The position numbers were made by a program, and so were the translations under genes. Below, piece after piece: positions 1 to 12,537 of a stretch of 64,000 nt of DNA. Position 1 is the first letter of the stretch. The number at the start of each line of letters is the position of its first letter. This DNA is from Mycobacterium gordonae (lineage in GTDB: Bacteria > Actinomycetota > Actinomycetes > Mycobacteriales > Mycobacteriaceae), in the NCBI RefSeq assembly GCF_002101675.1, contig NZ_LQOY01000016.1, positions 62,001 through 126,000 of the forward strand, read 5' to 3'. The notes below the pieces were generated by a model that was not told where the DNA came from, made no database searches, and saw only the letters and a program-made list of their open reading frames with translations.

Positions 1-651
1 CCGGAGCGCACCGTGGTGCGGATCAATGCGGCCGGCACCGAGGATCAGGCCCGGGATCTGGAAGCCCTGGCGGACACGGCCTACACGACGGTGATGCTGC
101 CCAAGACGGAGTCGGCCGCTCAGGTGGCGGAGCTGGCGCCGCGCGATGTGATCGCGTTGGTGGAGACCGCGCGGGGAGCGTTGTTCGCCGCCGAGATCGC
201 CGCCGCCGAGCGCACCGTCGGGATGATGTGGGGTGCCGAAGATCTGATCGCCACCCTGGGTGGCAGCTCCAGCCGGCGTGCGGACGGCACCTATCGTGAT
301 GTGGCGCGCCACGTTCGCTCGACGATCCTGTTGGCGGCCAGTACCTTTGACCGTCTGGCGCTGGACGCGGTGCATCTGGACATCCGTGATGTCGAGGGCT
401 TGCAGACCGAGGCGCTCGATGCCGTGGCGGTGGGCTTCGACGTGACCGTGTGCATCCACCCCAGCCAGGTTGACGTGGTGCGCAAGGCCTACCGGCCCAG
501 CGACGAAACCCTGGACTGGGCGCGCCGGGTCCTCCAGGCGGCCAAGACCGAGCGCGGGGTGTTCGCGTTCGAGGGGCAGATGGTGGATTCTCCGGTGCTG
601 CGGCACGCCGAGGCGATGCTGCGCCGGGCGGGGGAGCCCGCGCCCGAGTGA
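1..651 (+). CDS. citE: CitE-like HpcH/HpaI aldolase family protein, 5' end outside window
   Basis: The reading frame is open from base 1, so the gene begins before the window; about 216 C-terminal residues are visible. Visible family signatures are the VVRINA strand, the metal/substrate-binding segment [15 protein letters not shown] with its conserved Glu, WGAEDL, and [11 protein letters not shown] near the end. The family (citrate lyase beta-like, malyl/citramalyl-CoA lyases) cleaves or forms C-C bonds in CoA thioesters using Mg2+. It resembles Rv2498c of M. tuberculosis, a stand-alone protein of about 273 aa without a citrate lyase complex. Its stop overlaps the start of the next gene (GTGA), so the two are probably co-translated. 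In M. tuberculosis I recall bkdABC downstream, so the neighbour here is different. Confidence 0.88.
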   Translation, partial: PERTVVRINAAGTEDQARDLEALADTAYTTVMLPKTESAAQVAELAPRDVIALVETARGALFAAEIAAAERTVGMMWGAEDLIATLGGSSSRRADGTYRDVARHVRSTILLAASTFDRLALDAVHLDIRDVEGLQTEALDAVAVGFDVTVCIHPSQVDVVRKAYRPSDETLDWARRVLQAAKTERGVFAFEGQMVDSPVLRHAEAMLRRAGEPAPE

Positions 652-1451
652 GCGCGGCTGTCGTGTGGGCGCTCGTCGCCCTGGTGGAGTTCGGTGGCCT
701 CATCGCACTGTTCGTCGTACTCGTCGTGTCCCGGAACCGGCTCACCGGCGCCAGGAATGCGCTCGAGCGGATCCAACAGAATAGACCCCGCCGTCGACGA
801 CGGCCGGGGGTCGCCCCGCTTGCGATCAGGACCGTCTGGCGCACCACGGATTCGCTCATCAGCAAGGGAATCGGTGCCACCGTGCGCAACTCGGTTGAGG
901 ACCTTGCCGGCTGGGCTCGGGTGGAACGTCCTGACCTGGCCAGAATGACAGCCGACGGCATCGTGGTGATCGCCTTCTCCGACATCGAAGGCTCCACCGA
1001 ACTCAACGAGGAGCTCGGCGATCGTGGCTGGGTGAAGCTCCTCGAGCGCCATAACAAGCTGATCTACAAACACGTCGACGGCCATGGCGGTCACGTGGTG
1101 AAGACGCAGGGCGACGGCTTCATGATCGCCTTTCCGGATCCGGTCAAAGCGGTGCGGTGCGGCATCGCTGTTCAGCGTGCTCTGCAGTCAGAACCCGAGC
1201 GGTGGGACCACATCCGGATCCGCATCGGCCTGCACATGGGTGAGTCGGTGCGGCGGGGCGACGACCTCTTCGGTCGCAATGTAGCCATGGCGGCGAGGGT
1301 GGCAGGCCAGGCCGGCGGAGGGGAGATCTTGGTGAGCGAGACGGTTCGGGAAGCGATTTCCTCAGCGTCCGACATCATGCTCGGGACACCGCGCGAGGTC
1401 GAACTGAAAGGACTCCGCGGCAGCCACGCGGTCTACCCTGTCGCGATCTGA
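648..1451 (+). CDS. Membrane-anchored class III adenylate/guanylate cyclase
   Basis: The protein has 267 aa. One transmembrane helix spans about residues 4-28, followed by a basic linker (RRRRR) and a single class III cyclase domain (about 105-265). The catalytic set is complete: metal-binding Asp112 in FSDIEGST and Asp156 in TQGDGF, Lys152 at the adenine-selecting position, and transition-state Asn211 and Arg217 in [10 protein letters not shown]. It should therefore be an active homodimeric cyclase making cAMP at the membrane; no HAMP or sensor domain is seen. The GTG start overlaps the citE stop by four bases, which fixes the start. The 3' end overlaps the convergent membrane-protein gene by 19 bp. 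Confidence 0.9.
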   Translation: MSAAVVWALVALVEFGGLIALFVVLVVSRNRLTGARNALERIQQNRPRRRRRPGVAPLAIRTVWRTTDSLISKGIGATVRNSVEDLAGWARVERPDLARMTADGIVVIAFSDIEGSTELNEELGDRGWVKLLERHNKLIYKHVDGHGGHVVKTQGDGFMIAFPDPVKAVRCGIAVQRALQSEPERWDHIRIRIGLHMGESVRRGDDLFGRNVAMAARVAGQAGGGEILVSETVREAISSASDIMLGTPREVELKGLRGSHAVYPVAI

Positions 1452-2617
1452 CGAACCTGCCGAACCCGGTCACCGATGTCCACGTTGACCTGCGCCCGGA
1501 CCGGCACGTCTCGCTGCGCGGACAATCGCGCGTTGGCGATCCTCTCGCGCGCGGGAACCGGCTCTGCCAGTTCGGCTTCCAGCATCCTGCTGATGGATTC
1601 GTCGATAAAGTCGAAAGCCCCGACGTCCGCCGGTGCCGGACCACTTCGCGCGGATGCGGTCAGAGCCGGATATCCGGCTACCGTCGGCGTCGAGGTGCGG
1701 AAGGTGACGGCGCGCGAGTACTTCGGCTGCACATCAACCACTTTGACGCGCAGCTTCTCGGCCGGTAACTCCCCGATCACCTCGCCGGTTTCGGGATCGC
1801 GAAGCGGGTCGCCCGCATCCGCCAGCACTGCGAAAACCATATCGGCCTTCGTTCCGTGCACCGAACCACGATTGATGATCAAGGTGTACTGGTCTTCCAC
1901 GCGCGCCACACTGCCGCAGATCACATCGCCATCGGCGGCGGCGGTGCGGGTCTCGGGCGCCAACTGGCGCGGCATGTGTTCGGCGCCGCTCAAGGACAAC
2001 TCGGTGGCGGTTCTCGCTTTGACCACTTCGATGAGTGCGCCGTCATTCGCGCCGCTTTCGAGATGAGTCTGCGCTGCCGAAAGCCTTTCGTCGACGTAGC
2101 GCACCGATCTCTGCAACTGCAGGGATGTGAAGACGGCCTCCTGCACTGTTCTCACCAGGTGCTGGTCGAGTTTCTGCCCGGCGTACCACCGTGTTCCGTA
2201 GCTGCCGATGGCGATGCAGAGGCCCGGAACGAAAGCGATGACACACGCCTGGCCGATCGGATTGGAGGGAAACGCGAGGGCCCCGAAAATGCTCGCCACG
2301 GCGAGTCCGCTCAGCAGCGCCAGTTTCTGCAGCGGAGTCGGTTTGATCTCGGCCAGCCGCGCGAGGCGCCTGCCCAACCGGGCCAGCCACCGGCCAAGGT
2401 GGGTCAGCCACTGACCGAGGTGAGCGAATCCGATCGCCAGTTGTCCCGGTACCGCTGCGAAAAGTGTTCTCCACGTTGTCTTCTCCGGCCCACTCGCGGT
2501 CGCTGCGGGTGTCGCGGATGCATTGGGCGCCGATTGCTCGGGCACCTCGGCCCCGCCTGCACGTGTTTCGCCGTCAGCCACGCCGTCATCATCGCATTGC
2601 CCGGTCGCCTGGGGCAC
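1433..2617 (-). CDS. Hypothetical membrane protein with FlgT-C-like C-terminal domain
   Basis: The protein has 394 aa. An Ala/Pro/Glu-rich N-terminus (1-45) is followed by an amphipathic Leu/Arg stretch with short [15 protein letters not shown] repeats (about 62-90), a hydrophobic hairpin of two membrane segments (about 95-140), and a soluble C-terminal half. The segment [20 protein letters not shown], then a [11 protein letters not shown] stretch, has the layout of the small beta-barrel found at the C-terminus of FlgT and related surface proteins (glycine turn GS.HG, then DP.TGE.IG). That assignment is by eye. The start lies 27 bp after the PE_PGRS stop on the same strand, so the two may be co-transcribed. 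The function is unknown; another ATG or GTG start is possible. Confidence 0.72.
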   Translation of the reverse strand: MPQATGQCDDDGVADGETRAGGAEVPEQSAPNASATPAATASGPEKTTWRTLFAAVPGQLAIGFAHLGQWLTHLGRWLARLGRRLARLAEIKPTPLQKLALLSGLAVASIFGALAFPSNPIGQACVIAFVPGLCIAIGSYGTRWYAGQKLDQHLVRTVQEAVFTSLQLQRSVRYVDERLSAAQTHLESGANDGALIEVVKARTATELSLSGAEHMPRQLAPETRTAAADGDVICGSVARVEDQYTLIINRGSVHGTKADMVFAVLADAGDPLRDPETGEVIGELPAEKLRVKVVDVQPKYSRAVTFRTSTPTVAGYPALTASARSGPAPADVGAFDFIDESISRMLEAELAEPVPARERIANARLSAQRDVPVRAQVNVDIGDRVRQVRQIATG

Positions 2618-2644
2618 GGGACGCGACGGTTCTGGTTGGTTCGG

Positions 2645-7042
<4,398 letters not shown>

Positions 7043-7663
7043 TTTGACCTCCTGGTGCCCGATCACTGAGATTTCAAAGCTGCGCTCAGCACCGTACACC
7101 CGCGGGCGATTTATTTCTCGCATCAGTCGCTTAATTCCGGGATCCGGAACGGCAAATTCCGAAGTTAAATTCGTGTCTTAGCGCGGGACGTGAAATCCGT
7201 TGGGGTGCAGCGCCATACCGGTGTCAATGCCGAGACGATGCGGTATTCAAAGTCACCGCGCCCAGGCAATAGATTGAGGGGTTGACACCGCACCCATTTT
7301 CGTTTAGTACGCGGGCTGACGTGCCACAAACAAAGGTGCAAAAGCGTCGCAATCGCTTGGCCAAGGATGTTCCGGCGGCGTTGTCGACCGATCCGTGTCG
7401 ATTGCCGCCCAGGTAAAGCGATCCCGAGGTGACGCACGAGGTGACGACACACCTCTGCCGCGCGAATCCCCAGTGGCCACACGCATTCCGGCAAGGCTGA
7501 TGCCTTGCCGTGTGGTCCACTGCGAGAATGAAGTTAGGGTCCCCCGACCCCTGAAGTTTTGGTCCCCCGACCTTGAAGTGAAGATTATCGGCTCGACGCT
7601 GCCCCCGCAGGCGATTCGCGAAATTCGTCAAATTGCCTGGCGGAAGCGGCTGGAACGACCCCA
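7043..7663. other. Intergenic region between the PucR gene and PE_PGRS, with a doubled GGTCCCCCGACC motif
   Basis: I find no credible gene in these 621 bp. The part next to PE_PGRS (7090-7190) is relatively AT-rich and probably holds its promoter. The 12-mer GGTCCCCCGACC (arms GGTC/GACC around CCCC) occurs at 7538-7549 and again at 7561-7572, each followed by TGAAGT (7552-7557 and 7574-7579). The two copies are 23 bp apart, close to two helical turns, which would suit a dimeric regulator. The function is unknown. Confidence 0.5.
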
Positions 7664-8872
7664 TCACTTGCCGCGCCAGCGCAGCACTTCCAGCGCGACG
7701 GCCACGTTGACACTGCGTTCGGCCAGCGGCCTCGGCAGCAGTTCGTCGGCGCGCGCCAGCCGGCGCAGCAACGTGTTGCGATGGGTGAAAAGCCGGGCTG
7801 CCGCACGCGATGCGTTGCACTGCTCATCGACGAAAACCCGCACATAGTCCTGCAGTTCGCTGCCGGCTGTTTCCAGGTCACCGAGCGTGTGATGGACGAA
7901 TTCGGTGGCGCGGTCGGTGTCGCCGGTGATCAGCGCCACCAGTTCGACGTCGGCGAACAACGCCACGCGCTGCGGTGACTGCAGACGGGCCATCATCTGC
8001 TGGGTGGTGATGGCGTCGAAATGGCTGCGCCGAAAACCGTCGATACCCTCGGCGCACGGCCCGATCGCAACGCGGATGTCGGACATGGTGTTGATCGAAT
8101 TGCCCAGCGCCGCAGTGTCGATCGTCTTACCCGGGACCCACACCCAACGGGTTGCGGTGCTGGCGAGGATGGTCAGCGGCCGCACCGCGGCGGCCTGCCC
8201 GAGTGCCTCGGCAGCCGCATCGAGCCGGGCCATATCACCGCCCGGGTCGTCGCTCCAGATGACCGCGGCGGTGTGCGGGCCCGTCAAGGCGTAGCCGAGC
8301 CGTGCCTCGGCTCGCTTCCGGGTGATCGGGGCGCCATCGAGGATCAGCGCGACGGTTTCCCGCCGTTCGGCATGTGTCCCGCGGGTCAAGTCGTCGAGTT
8401 CCTGTTCGATATGGGCGGCGATGCCCGCCAGCGTGCCGTCGATGAACGCGCTGATCGACCGGGAGCACACGTCGAGTAGTTCGTGCAGTTCGGCAGGGTC
8501 TGACGTCAGCTCGAAGGCGATCTCCATCAACCGGCGCCACGCCACGGCCTCACCGACTCGATAGGCGTCCAGGGTGAACGCCGTGAGCCCGCGCCGCGCC
8601 ACTTCCCGGGCGATGTTCATCGGTTCGGGCCCCGTGTTGGGAGGTACCGGCGCCCCCGGGTCGCGGACATTGGCCGCCCCCCAGAAGTACAGGTTCGCCC
8701 GATTGCTGCGGCTGACCGCGGCAGCCAACTCGGGGTCAGCGGCAATGGCGGGGCTGGCCGCGAGCACCTCGGCGTCGAGTTCTTCCAGCCACTCGGCGCG
8801 CGGGTTGACGGTGATCTGCGCACACTGCCGAATAAGCTCCCTGACCGGCTCCGACGGAAGTTTCCAAGACAT
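7664..8872 (-). CDS. PucR/CdaR-type transcriptional regulator
   Basis: The protein has 402 aa. The N-terminal half is a helical sensor region typical of mycobacterial PucR-family proteins. The middle carries the GGDEF-related central fold of the family. The C-terminus holds the helix-turn-helix (about 345-395): NASRAAARLFTHRNTLLRRLARADELL, the PucR HTH_30 signature. It lies divergent to the monooxygenase gene with a 130-bp gap holding a perfect inverted repeat, so it most likely controls both itself and the monooxygenase. A TACTGT hexamer six bases before the ATG, and no Shine-Dalgarno sequence, suggest a leaderless mRNA. Confidence 0.85.
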   Translation of the reverse strand: MSWKLPSEPVRELIRQCAQITVNPRAEWLEELDAEVLAASPAIAADPELAAAVSRSNRANLYFWGAANVRDPGAPVPPNTGPEPMNIAREVARRGLTAFTLDAYRVGEAVAWRRLMEIAFELTSDPAELHELLDVCSRSISAFIDGTLAGIAAHIEQELDDLTRGTHAERRETVALILDGAPITRKRAEARLGYALTGPHTAAVIWSDDPGGDMARLDAAAEALGQAAAVRPLTILASTATRWVWVPGKTIDTAALGNSINTMSDIRVAIGPCAEGIDGFRRSHFDAITTQQMMARLQSPQRVALFADVELVALITGDTDRATEFVHHTLGDLETAGSELQDYVRVFVDEQCNASRAAARLFTHRNTLLRRLARADELLPRPLAERSVNVAVALEVLRWRGK

Positions 8873-8878
8873 TTAGCT

Positions 8879-8884
8879 ACAGTA
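8879..8884 (-). promoter_or_regulatory. Predicted -10 element of a leaderless pucR-type mRNA
   Basis: On the minus strand TACTGT fits the mycobacterial TANNNT -10 consensus. Six bases separate it from the ATG at 8872, which places transcription start at the A of the start codon. No ribosome-binding sequence precedes the ATG, in agreement with leaderless translation, which is common in mycobacteria. Confidence 0.5.
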
Positions 8885-8889
8885 ATTTA

Positions 8890-8908
8890 GTGGTGCAATG
8901 TGCACCAC
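8890..8908. promoter_or_regulatory. Perfect inverted-repeat operator GTGGTGCA-ATG-TGCACCAC
   Basis: The two 8-bp arms are exact reverse complements around a 3-bp spacer. The site lies between the divergent regulator and monooxygenase genes, where the -35 region of the regulator promoter would be. This is the expected place for an operator that serves autoregulation and control of the monooxygenase. Which protein binds it is inference; the adjacent PucR-type regulator is the simplest candidate. Confidence 0.65.
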
Positions 8909-9002
8909 AGCATCCGCTGTTTTGGGCAGATCTCATCTTGGTTCGGGCGCCCGTGATCGCCAGGATGAACACAACAGTTCACCCGCGTCAGGAGCCAAGC
9001 TC

Positions 9003-10514
9003 ATGTCTCACACCGCCGTAGACACCGCCCTCGAGCACGTCGACGTCCTCATCGTCGGAGCCGGCATCTCGGGCATCGGCGCCGCGTACTACTTGCAGCG
9101 CGAGCACCCGGGCCGCAGCTACGTGATCCTGGAGGCACGCGGCGCCACCGGTGGAACCTGGGACCTGTTCCGCTATCCCGGGATTCGTTCGGACTCCGAC
9201 CTGCACACCTTCGGTTACGAGTTCAAGCCGTGGCGAGACGAGGACGCTATCGCCACCGCTGACAAGATCCTGGCCTACCTGCACGAGACGGTCGCCGAGA
9301 ACGGCATCGACCGCAAGATCCGGTTCCACCACAAGGTGCTCGGCGCCTCCTGGTCCAGTGCGGACGCCCGCTGGGTCGTCGACGTCGAGCGGTCCGACAC
9401 CGGTGCGCGAGCGCAGATCAGCGCCAACTGGCTGTTCTGTGCCGGCGGCTACTACCGCTACGACGAGGGCTACACGCCGCACTTCGAAGGCCGGGATCGT
9501 TTCACCGGGCAGATCGTGCACCCGCAGCAGTGGCCGGAGGACCTCGACTACACCGGCAAGAAGGTCGTCATCATCGGCAGCGGCGCCACCGCCGTCACAC
9601 TGTTGCCGGCCATGGCCGGGCGCGCGGGGCATGTGACCATGCTGCAGCGGTCGCCGACCTACATCATGCCGGTGCCGTCCAAGGACGTCATTGCCAACAC
9701 GGCGCAGAAACTGCTGGGCGGCAAGCTCGGTTATGCGCTGGCCCGCCGCAAGAACATCCTCCAGCAGCGCGCGGTCTACGAGTTCTGCCAGAGGTATCCG
9801 GCCGCGGCCAAGAGGGTCATCCGCTATCTCAATGCCAAGCAGCTGCCCGAGAACTACCCGGTTGACGAACACTTCAGCCCGAGCTACAACCCCTGGGATC
9901 AGCGCCTGTGCGCGGTGCCGGACTCCGACTTGTTCAAGGCGATCAAGAACGGCAGCGCGTCGGTGGTGACCGACCGGATTGCCACGTTCACCGAGAACGG
10001 CATCCTGCTGGAGTCCGGCCGGGAAATCGACGCCGACATCATCGTCAGCGCAACGGGTTTGAACCTGCAGGCATTCGGCGGCATGTCGTTGACGGTCGAC
10101 GGGAAGCCGGTCAATCTGCCCGACCATGTGGCCTACAAAGGCATGATGCTCTCCGACGTGCCCAACTTCGCGTACGCGATCGGTTACACGAACTCCTCCT
10201 GGACGCTCAAGGTCGGCCTGCTGTGCGAACACCTGTGCCGGCTGCTGAATTACATGGACGCCAACGGTTTCGACACCGCGCGCCCGGTGCTCGACAACCC
10301 GGCCATGGAGACCCGCCCATTGCTGGACTTCGGCGCCGGCTACGTCCAGCGGGCGGTGCACCAGTTCCCCCGCCAAGGTGCCGATCAGCCGTGGCGGACG
10401 TCGATGAGCTTCTACACCGACGTGAAACTGCTGCGCAATGACGGCGTCGTCGACCCGGCACTGAAGCTGAGCAGCTCGGCCGACGTGCGCAGCCGCCAGG
10501 CGGTTCCGGCGTAA
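9003..10514 (+). CDS. Flavin-containing Baeyer-Villiger-type monooxygenase (EthA/MymA-like)
   Basis: The protein has 503 aa. The start is ATG 9003 with GGAG eight bases before it; the frame stays open upstream but lacks family sequence. FAD-binding IVGAGISGIG lies at about residues 15-24 and the NADPH-binding IIGSGATAV at about 192. The Baeyer-Villiger fingerprint FTGQIVHPQQWP (F167 to W177) fits FxGxxxHxxxW(P/D). The family inserts oxygen next to ketones or oxidises sulfur and nitrogen, with NADPH and O2. Mycobacterial relatives include EthA (Rv3854c), which activates ethionamide, and MymA (Rv3083); the native substrate here is unknown. It is divergent from a PucR-type gene that probably regulates it. 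Confidence 0.9.
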   Translation: MSHTAVDTALEHVDVLIVGAGISGIGAAYYLQREHPGRSYVILEARGATGGTWDLFRYPGIRSDSDLHTFGYEFKPWRDEDAIATADKILAYLHETVAENGIDRKIRFHHKVLGASWSSADARWVVDVERSDTGARAQISANWLFCAGGYYRYDEGYTPHFEGRDRFTGQIVHPQQWPEDLDYTGKKVVIIGSGATAVTLLPAMAGRAGHVTMLQRSPTYIMPVPSKDVIANTAQKLLGGKLGYALARRKNILQQRAVYEFCQRYPAAAKRVIRYLNAKQLPENYPVDEHFSPSYNPWDQRLCAVPDSDLFKAIKNGSASVVTDRIATFTENGILLESGREIDADIIVSATGLNLQAFGGMSLTVDGKPVNLPDHVAYKGMMLSDVPNFAYAIGYTNSSWTLKVGLLCEHLCRLLNYMDANGFDTARPVLDNPAMETRPLLDFGAGYVQRAVHQFPRQGADQPWRTSMSFYTDVKLLRNDGVVDPALKLSSSADVRSRQAVPA

Positions 10515-10649
10515 GGGTTGTAACTCACGGCCCTAGATGTTGATGGGCTCGCGACGGGCGGGCCCAACACTTCGGAGGATCACCGCGACGACCTTGTACA
10601 AGCAACCAGCCCTGCCGGTGAAAATGTGGCACTGGCTTGCCCATCCGCC

Positions 10650-11079
10650 GACGCGCCCGCGGCGTTCGTGTTCCCGAACGCGTCGGGCGCTTCACCAAGC
10701 TCGGCATCCCGTTTCCCGGGCTGAGCGCGAATTTCGTTGGGCTGCTTGAGATCAGCGGGGAGTGCTGCTGCTGTTGGGCTTGTTCACCCGGTTCATCAGC
10801 ATTCCCTTCATCGTCGAGATGATCGTCGCAATGCTGTCGACGAAAATCGCGATGTTCCTCGGGGCATCGCCGCTGCCGTTGCCTCCGGTGCCTCGCCAGA
10901 CCGGCTTCTGGGTGGTGCTGCACGACGTGCGCTCCGAGTACGCCCAAGTGCTGACGGTGACGTTCCTGCTCATCGTCGGACCCGGCTCGTGGTCGGCGGA
11001 CGCACTGCGTGCGAGGCGGAATGGTCGCGCACCGGCCGGGGCGACAAATGCCGCGAACGTGCCGGCGGAAGTTCTTTGA
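10650..11079 (+). pseudogene. DoxX-like membrane protein, frameshifted remnant
   Basis: DoxX-family sequence is spread over two or three frames. One frame reads PERVGRFTKLGIPFPGL (from about 10672) through NFVGLLEISG. At about 10757 a run of four G is one base short, and the match continues in another frame as VLLLLGLFTRFISIPFIVEM to the stop at 11079. Upstream, the residues that should precede PERVGRF lie in a third frame and contain no membrane helix. With two or more shifts and no intact N-terminus this looks like a decayed gene. A sequencing error could explain the G-run but not the lost N-terminus. Confidence 0.6.
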
Positions 11080-11097
11080 CGGGGAGCGCGCCGCGGC

Positions 11098-12537
11098 TCA
11101 CCCCGTCAGGGGCGGAATGTTGAGCGCGCGCAGCAGCGACCCCAGCCCGGTCGTCACCGCGGAAACCGCGGTGACGCTGGGCTGACCGAGGTTGATGGTG
11201 AGTCCCGGGTGCAACGACGCAACGTAGGGATAGGTGTCGGGCATGTATGTCTGCGGCAGCACACCCGCCCATACCAGGTTGGCCTGAACGCCTTGCACGG
11301 TTCCCTTGATCAGATAGCTGCCGACGTTGACCGGATTGACAACCGGGAACAGGCTGGCCGGAGTGGGCAAGTTCGCGTATTCGGTGTTCGCGCCACCGAT
11401 ATCGCCGTAGCCCAGGTCGACCAGCACCCGCAGGGGCGGCTGTATCAGGTTGAGCACCGGTTGCGGCAGATTCAGCGGCCGTAGCAGTGGCAGGTCCTGG
11501 CTCGGAATCATGTAGTAGGTGGTGTTGCCGGTCGCCCCGGGAGACACCGGAGCGACGAACGCCGACGCAATCTGCGCGGGCGTGAGGTTCTCGTATGCGG
11601 GAGCCGGACTCAGGTGGCCGTAGTACATTCCGGCCAGAGCATTGGCGGAGGCCAGCAGGTTGAGCGGGTACCGGGGGAAGTGGGCGAACCCGTCGTACTG
11701 AATGGTGTAGATCGACGTCGCATAGGCCGAATCCGGTGTCGCGCCGCTGAATGTCTCGTTGACACCGGGCAGGTACATCCCGACGAAGCGCTGGAACAGG
11801 CCGCCGTTGGGGTTGTTGGGGTTGCCGGCCAATACAAAGCTCAGGTCGGACGGGGGCGGCCCGGTGATCGAGCCGTTGGCGATGCCTTTGAGATATTCGG
11901 TGATGATGGTGGCACTTTGGGAGAAGCCGAACGCGACGGTGTGCGTGCCCGGTGGTTGCGCGGCGATCGCCTGCTGGAGAATTTCGAGTCCCCGAGCCAC
12001 CGAGGTGTCGTAGGTCAGACTGTTCAAGCCGGTCAGCGGGAAGCCCTGCTCGGGGGTGGTCAATCCGGTAGGAATGGCCGCCTGCGGCGCGATGAGCGGG
12101 GCGATGTAGGCGTTGTAGATGCTGTTGAGGTAGCCGGCGTTCGGGGTGGTATTACCGGTGCCGCCCATGATCAGTGTGGTGACGCTGGTACTCGGCGGGC
12201 CGGCCAGCGTCGACTGCATCGTCGATGAACTGATCGCCTCCGTGCTCAGGTATGAACTTGACGCCGCGCCCAGCATCCGAGCGAAGTGCTGATGAAACGC
12301 GTTGGCCTGCTCGCTGAGCGCCCGGAACTCCTGGCCGTAACCGGTGAAGAACGTTGCGATAGCCGCCGAAACGTCGTCCGCCGCAGCCGATATCAGTCGG
12401 GTGGTGTGCCGGGTGGCCGCCGCGTTCACCGAGTCCAGCGCAACACGGATCATCTCCAGATCCGAAGTCGCCGCCGCGAGCGCCTCGGGAGTCACGGTGA
12501 GCAGCGACACGCCGCCCGGCAACGCCGGCCCGCTCAT
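11098..12537 (-). CDS. PE protein with C-terminal PE-PPE serine-hydrolase domain
   Basis: The protein has 479 aa. The PE domain (about 10-105) begins LLTVTPEALAAATSDLEMI. From about residue 140 there is an alpha/beta-hydrolase of the PE-PPE type: LIMGGTGNTTP, then the nucleophile elbow AFGFSQSA (Ser in GxSxS) and later PYVASLHPG. Such proteins are exported esterase or lipase-like enzymes. The ATG overlaps the stop of the upstream PPE gene (ATGA), so the pair is translationally coupled. The order here is PPE first and PE second, the reverse of the usual PE-PPE operon. Confidence 0.88.
   Translation of the reverse strand: MSGPALPGGVSLLTVTPEALAAATSDLEMIRVALDSVNAAATRHTTRLISAAADDVSAAIATFFTGYGQEFRALSEQANAFHQHFARMLGAASSSYLSTEAISSSTMQSTLAGPPSTSVTTLIMGGTGNTTPNAGYLNSIYNAYIAPLIAPQAAIPTGLTTPEQGFPLTGLNSLTYDTSVARGLEILQQAIAAQPPGTHTVAFGFSQSATIITEYLKGIANGSITGPPPSDLSFVLAGNPNNPNGGLFQRFVGMYLPGVNETFSGATPDSAYATSIYTIQYDGFAHFPRYPLNLLASANALAGMYYGHLSPAPAYENLTPAQIASAFVAPVSPGATGNTTYYMIPSQDLPLLRPLNLPQPVLNLIQPPLRVLVDLGYGDIGGANTEYANLPTPASLFPVVNPVNVGSYLIKGTVQGVQANLVWAGVLPQTYMPDTYPYVASLHPGLTINLGQPSVTAVSAVTTGLGSLLRALNIPPLTG

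Noticed and set aside
23..1057. 344-codon minus-strand frame over citE and the cyclase
   Set aside because: Both plus-strand genes have complete catalytic motifs; the antisense frame is Arg/Pro/Ser-rich without any recognisable domain.
7224..7820. 198-codon minus-strand frame in the gap downstream of the PucR-type gene
   Set aside because: It overlaps the regulator's HTH-coding end in another frame, lacks a ribosome-binding site and resembles no family.
8648..8659. CGGCGCCCCCGG match to the 3' end of tRNA-Arg as a possible attachment site
   Set aside because: Twelve GC-only bases inside the regulator gene are expected by chance in this composition; no integrase or longer duplication is present.
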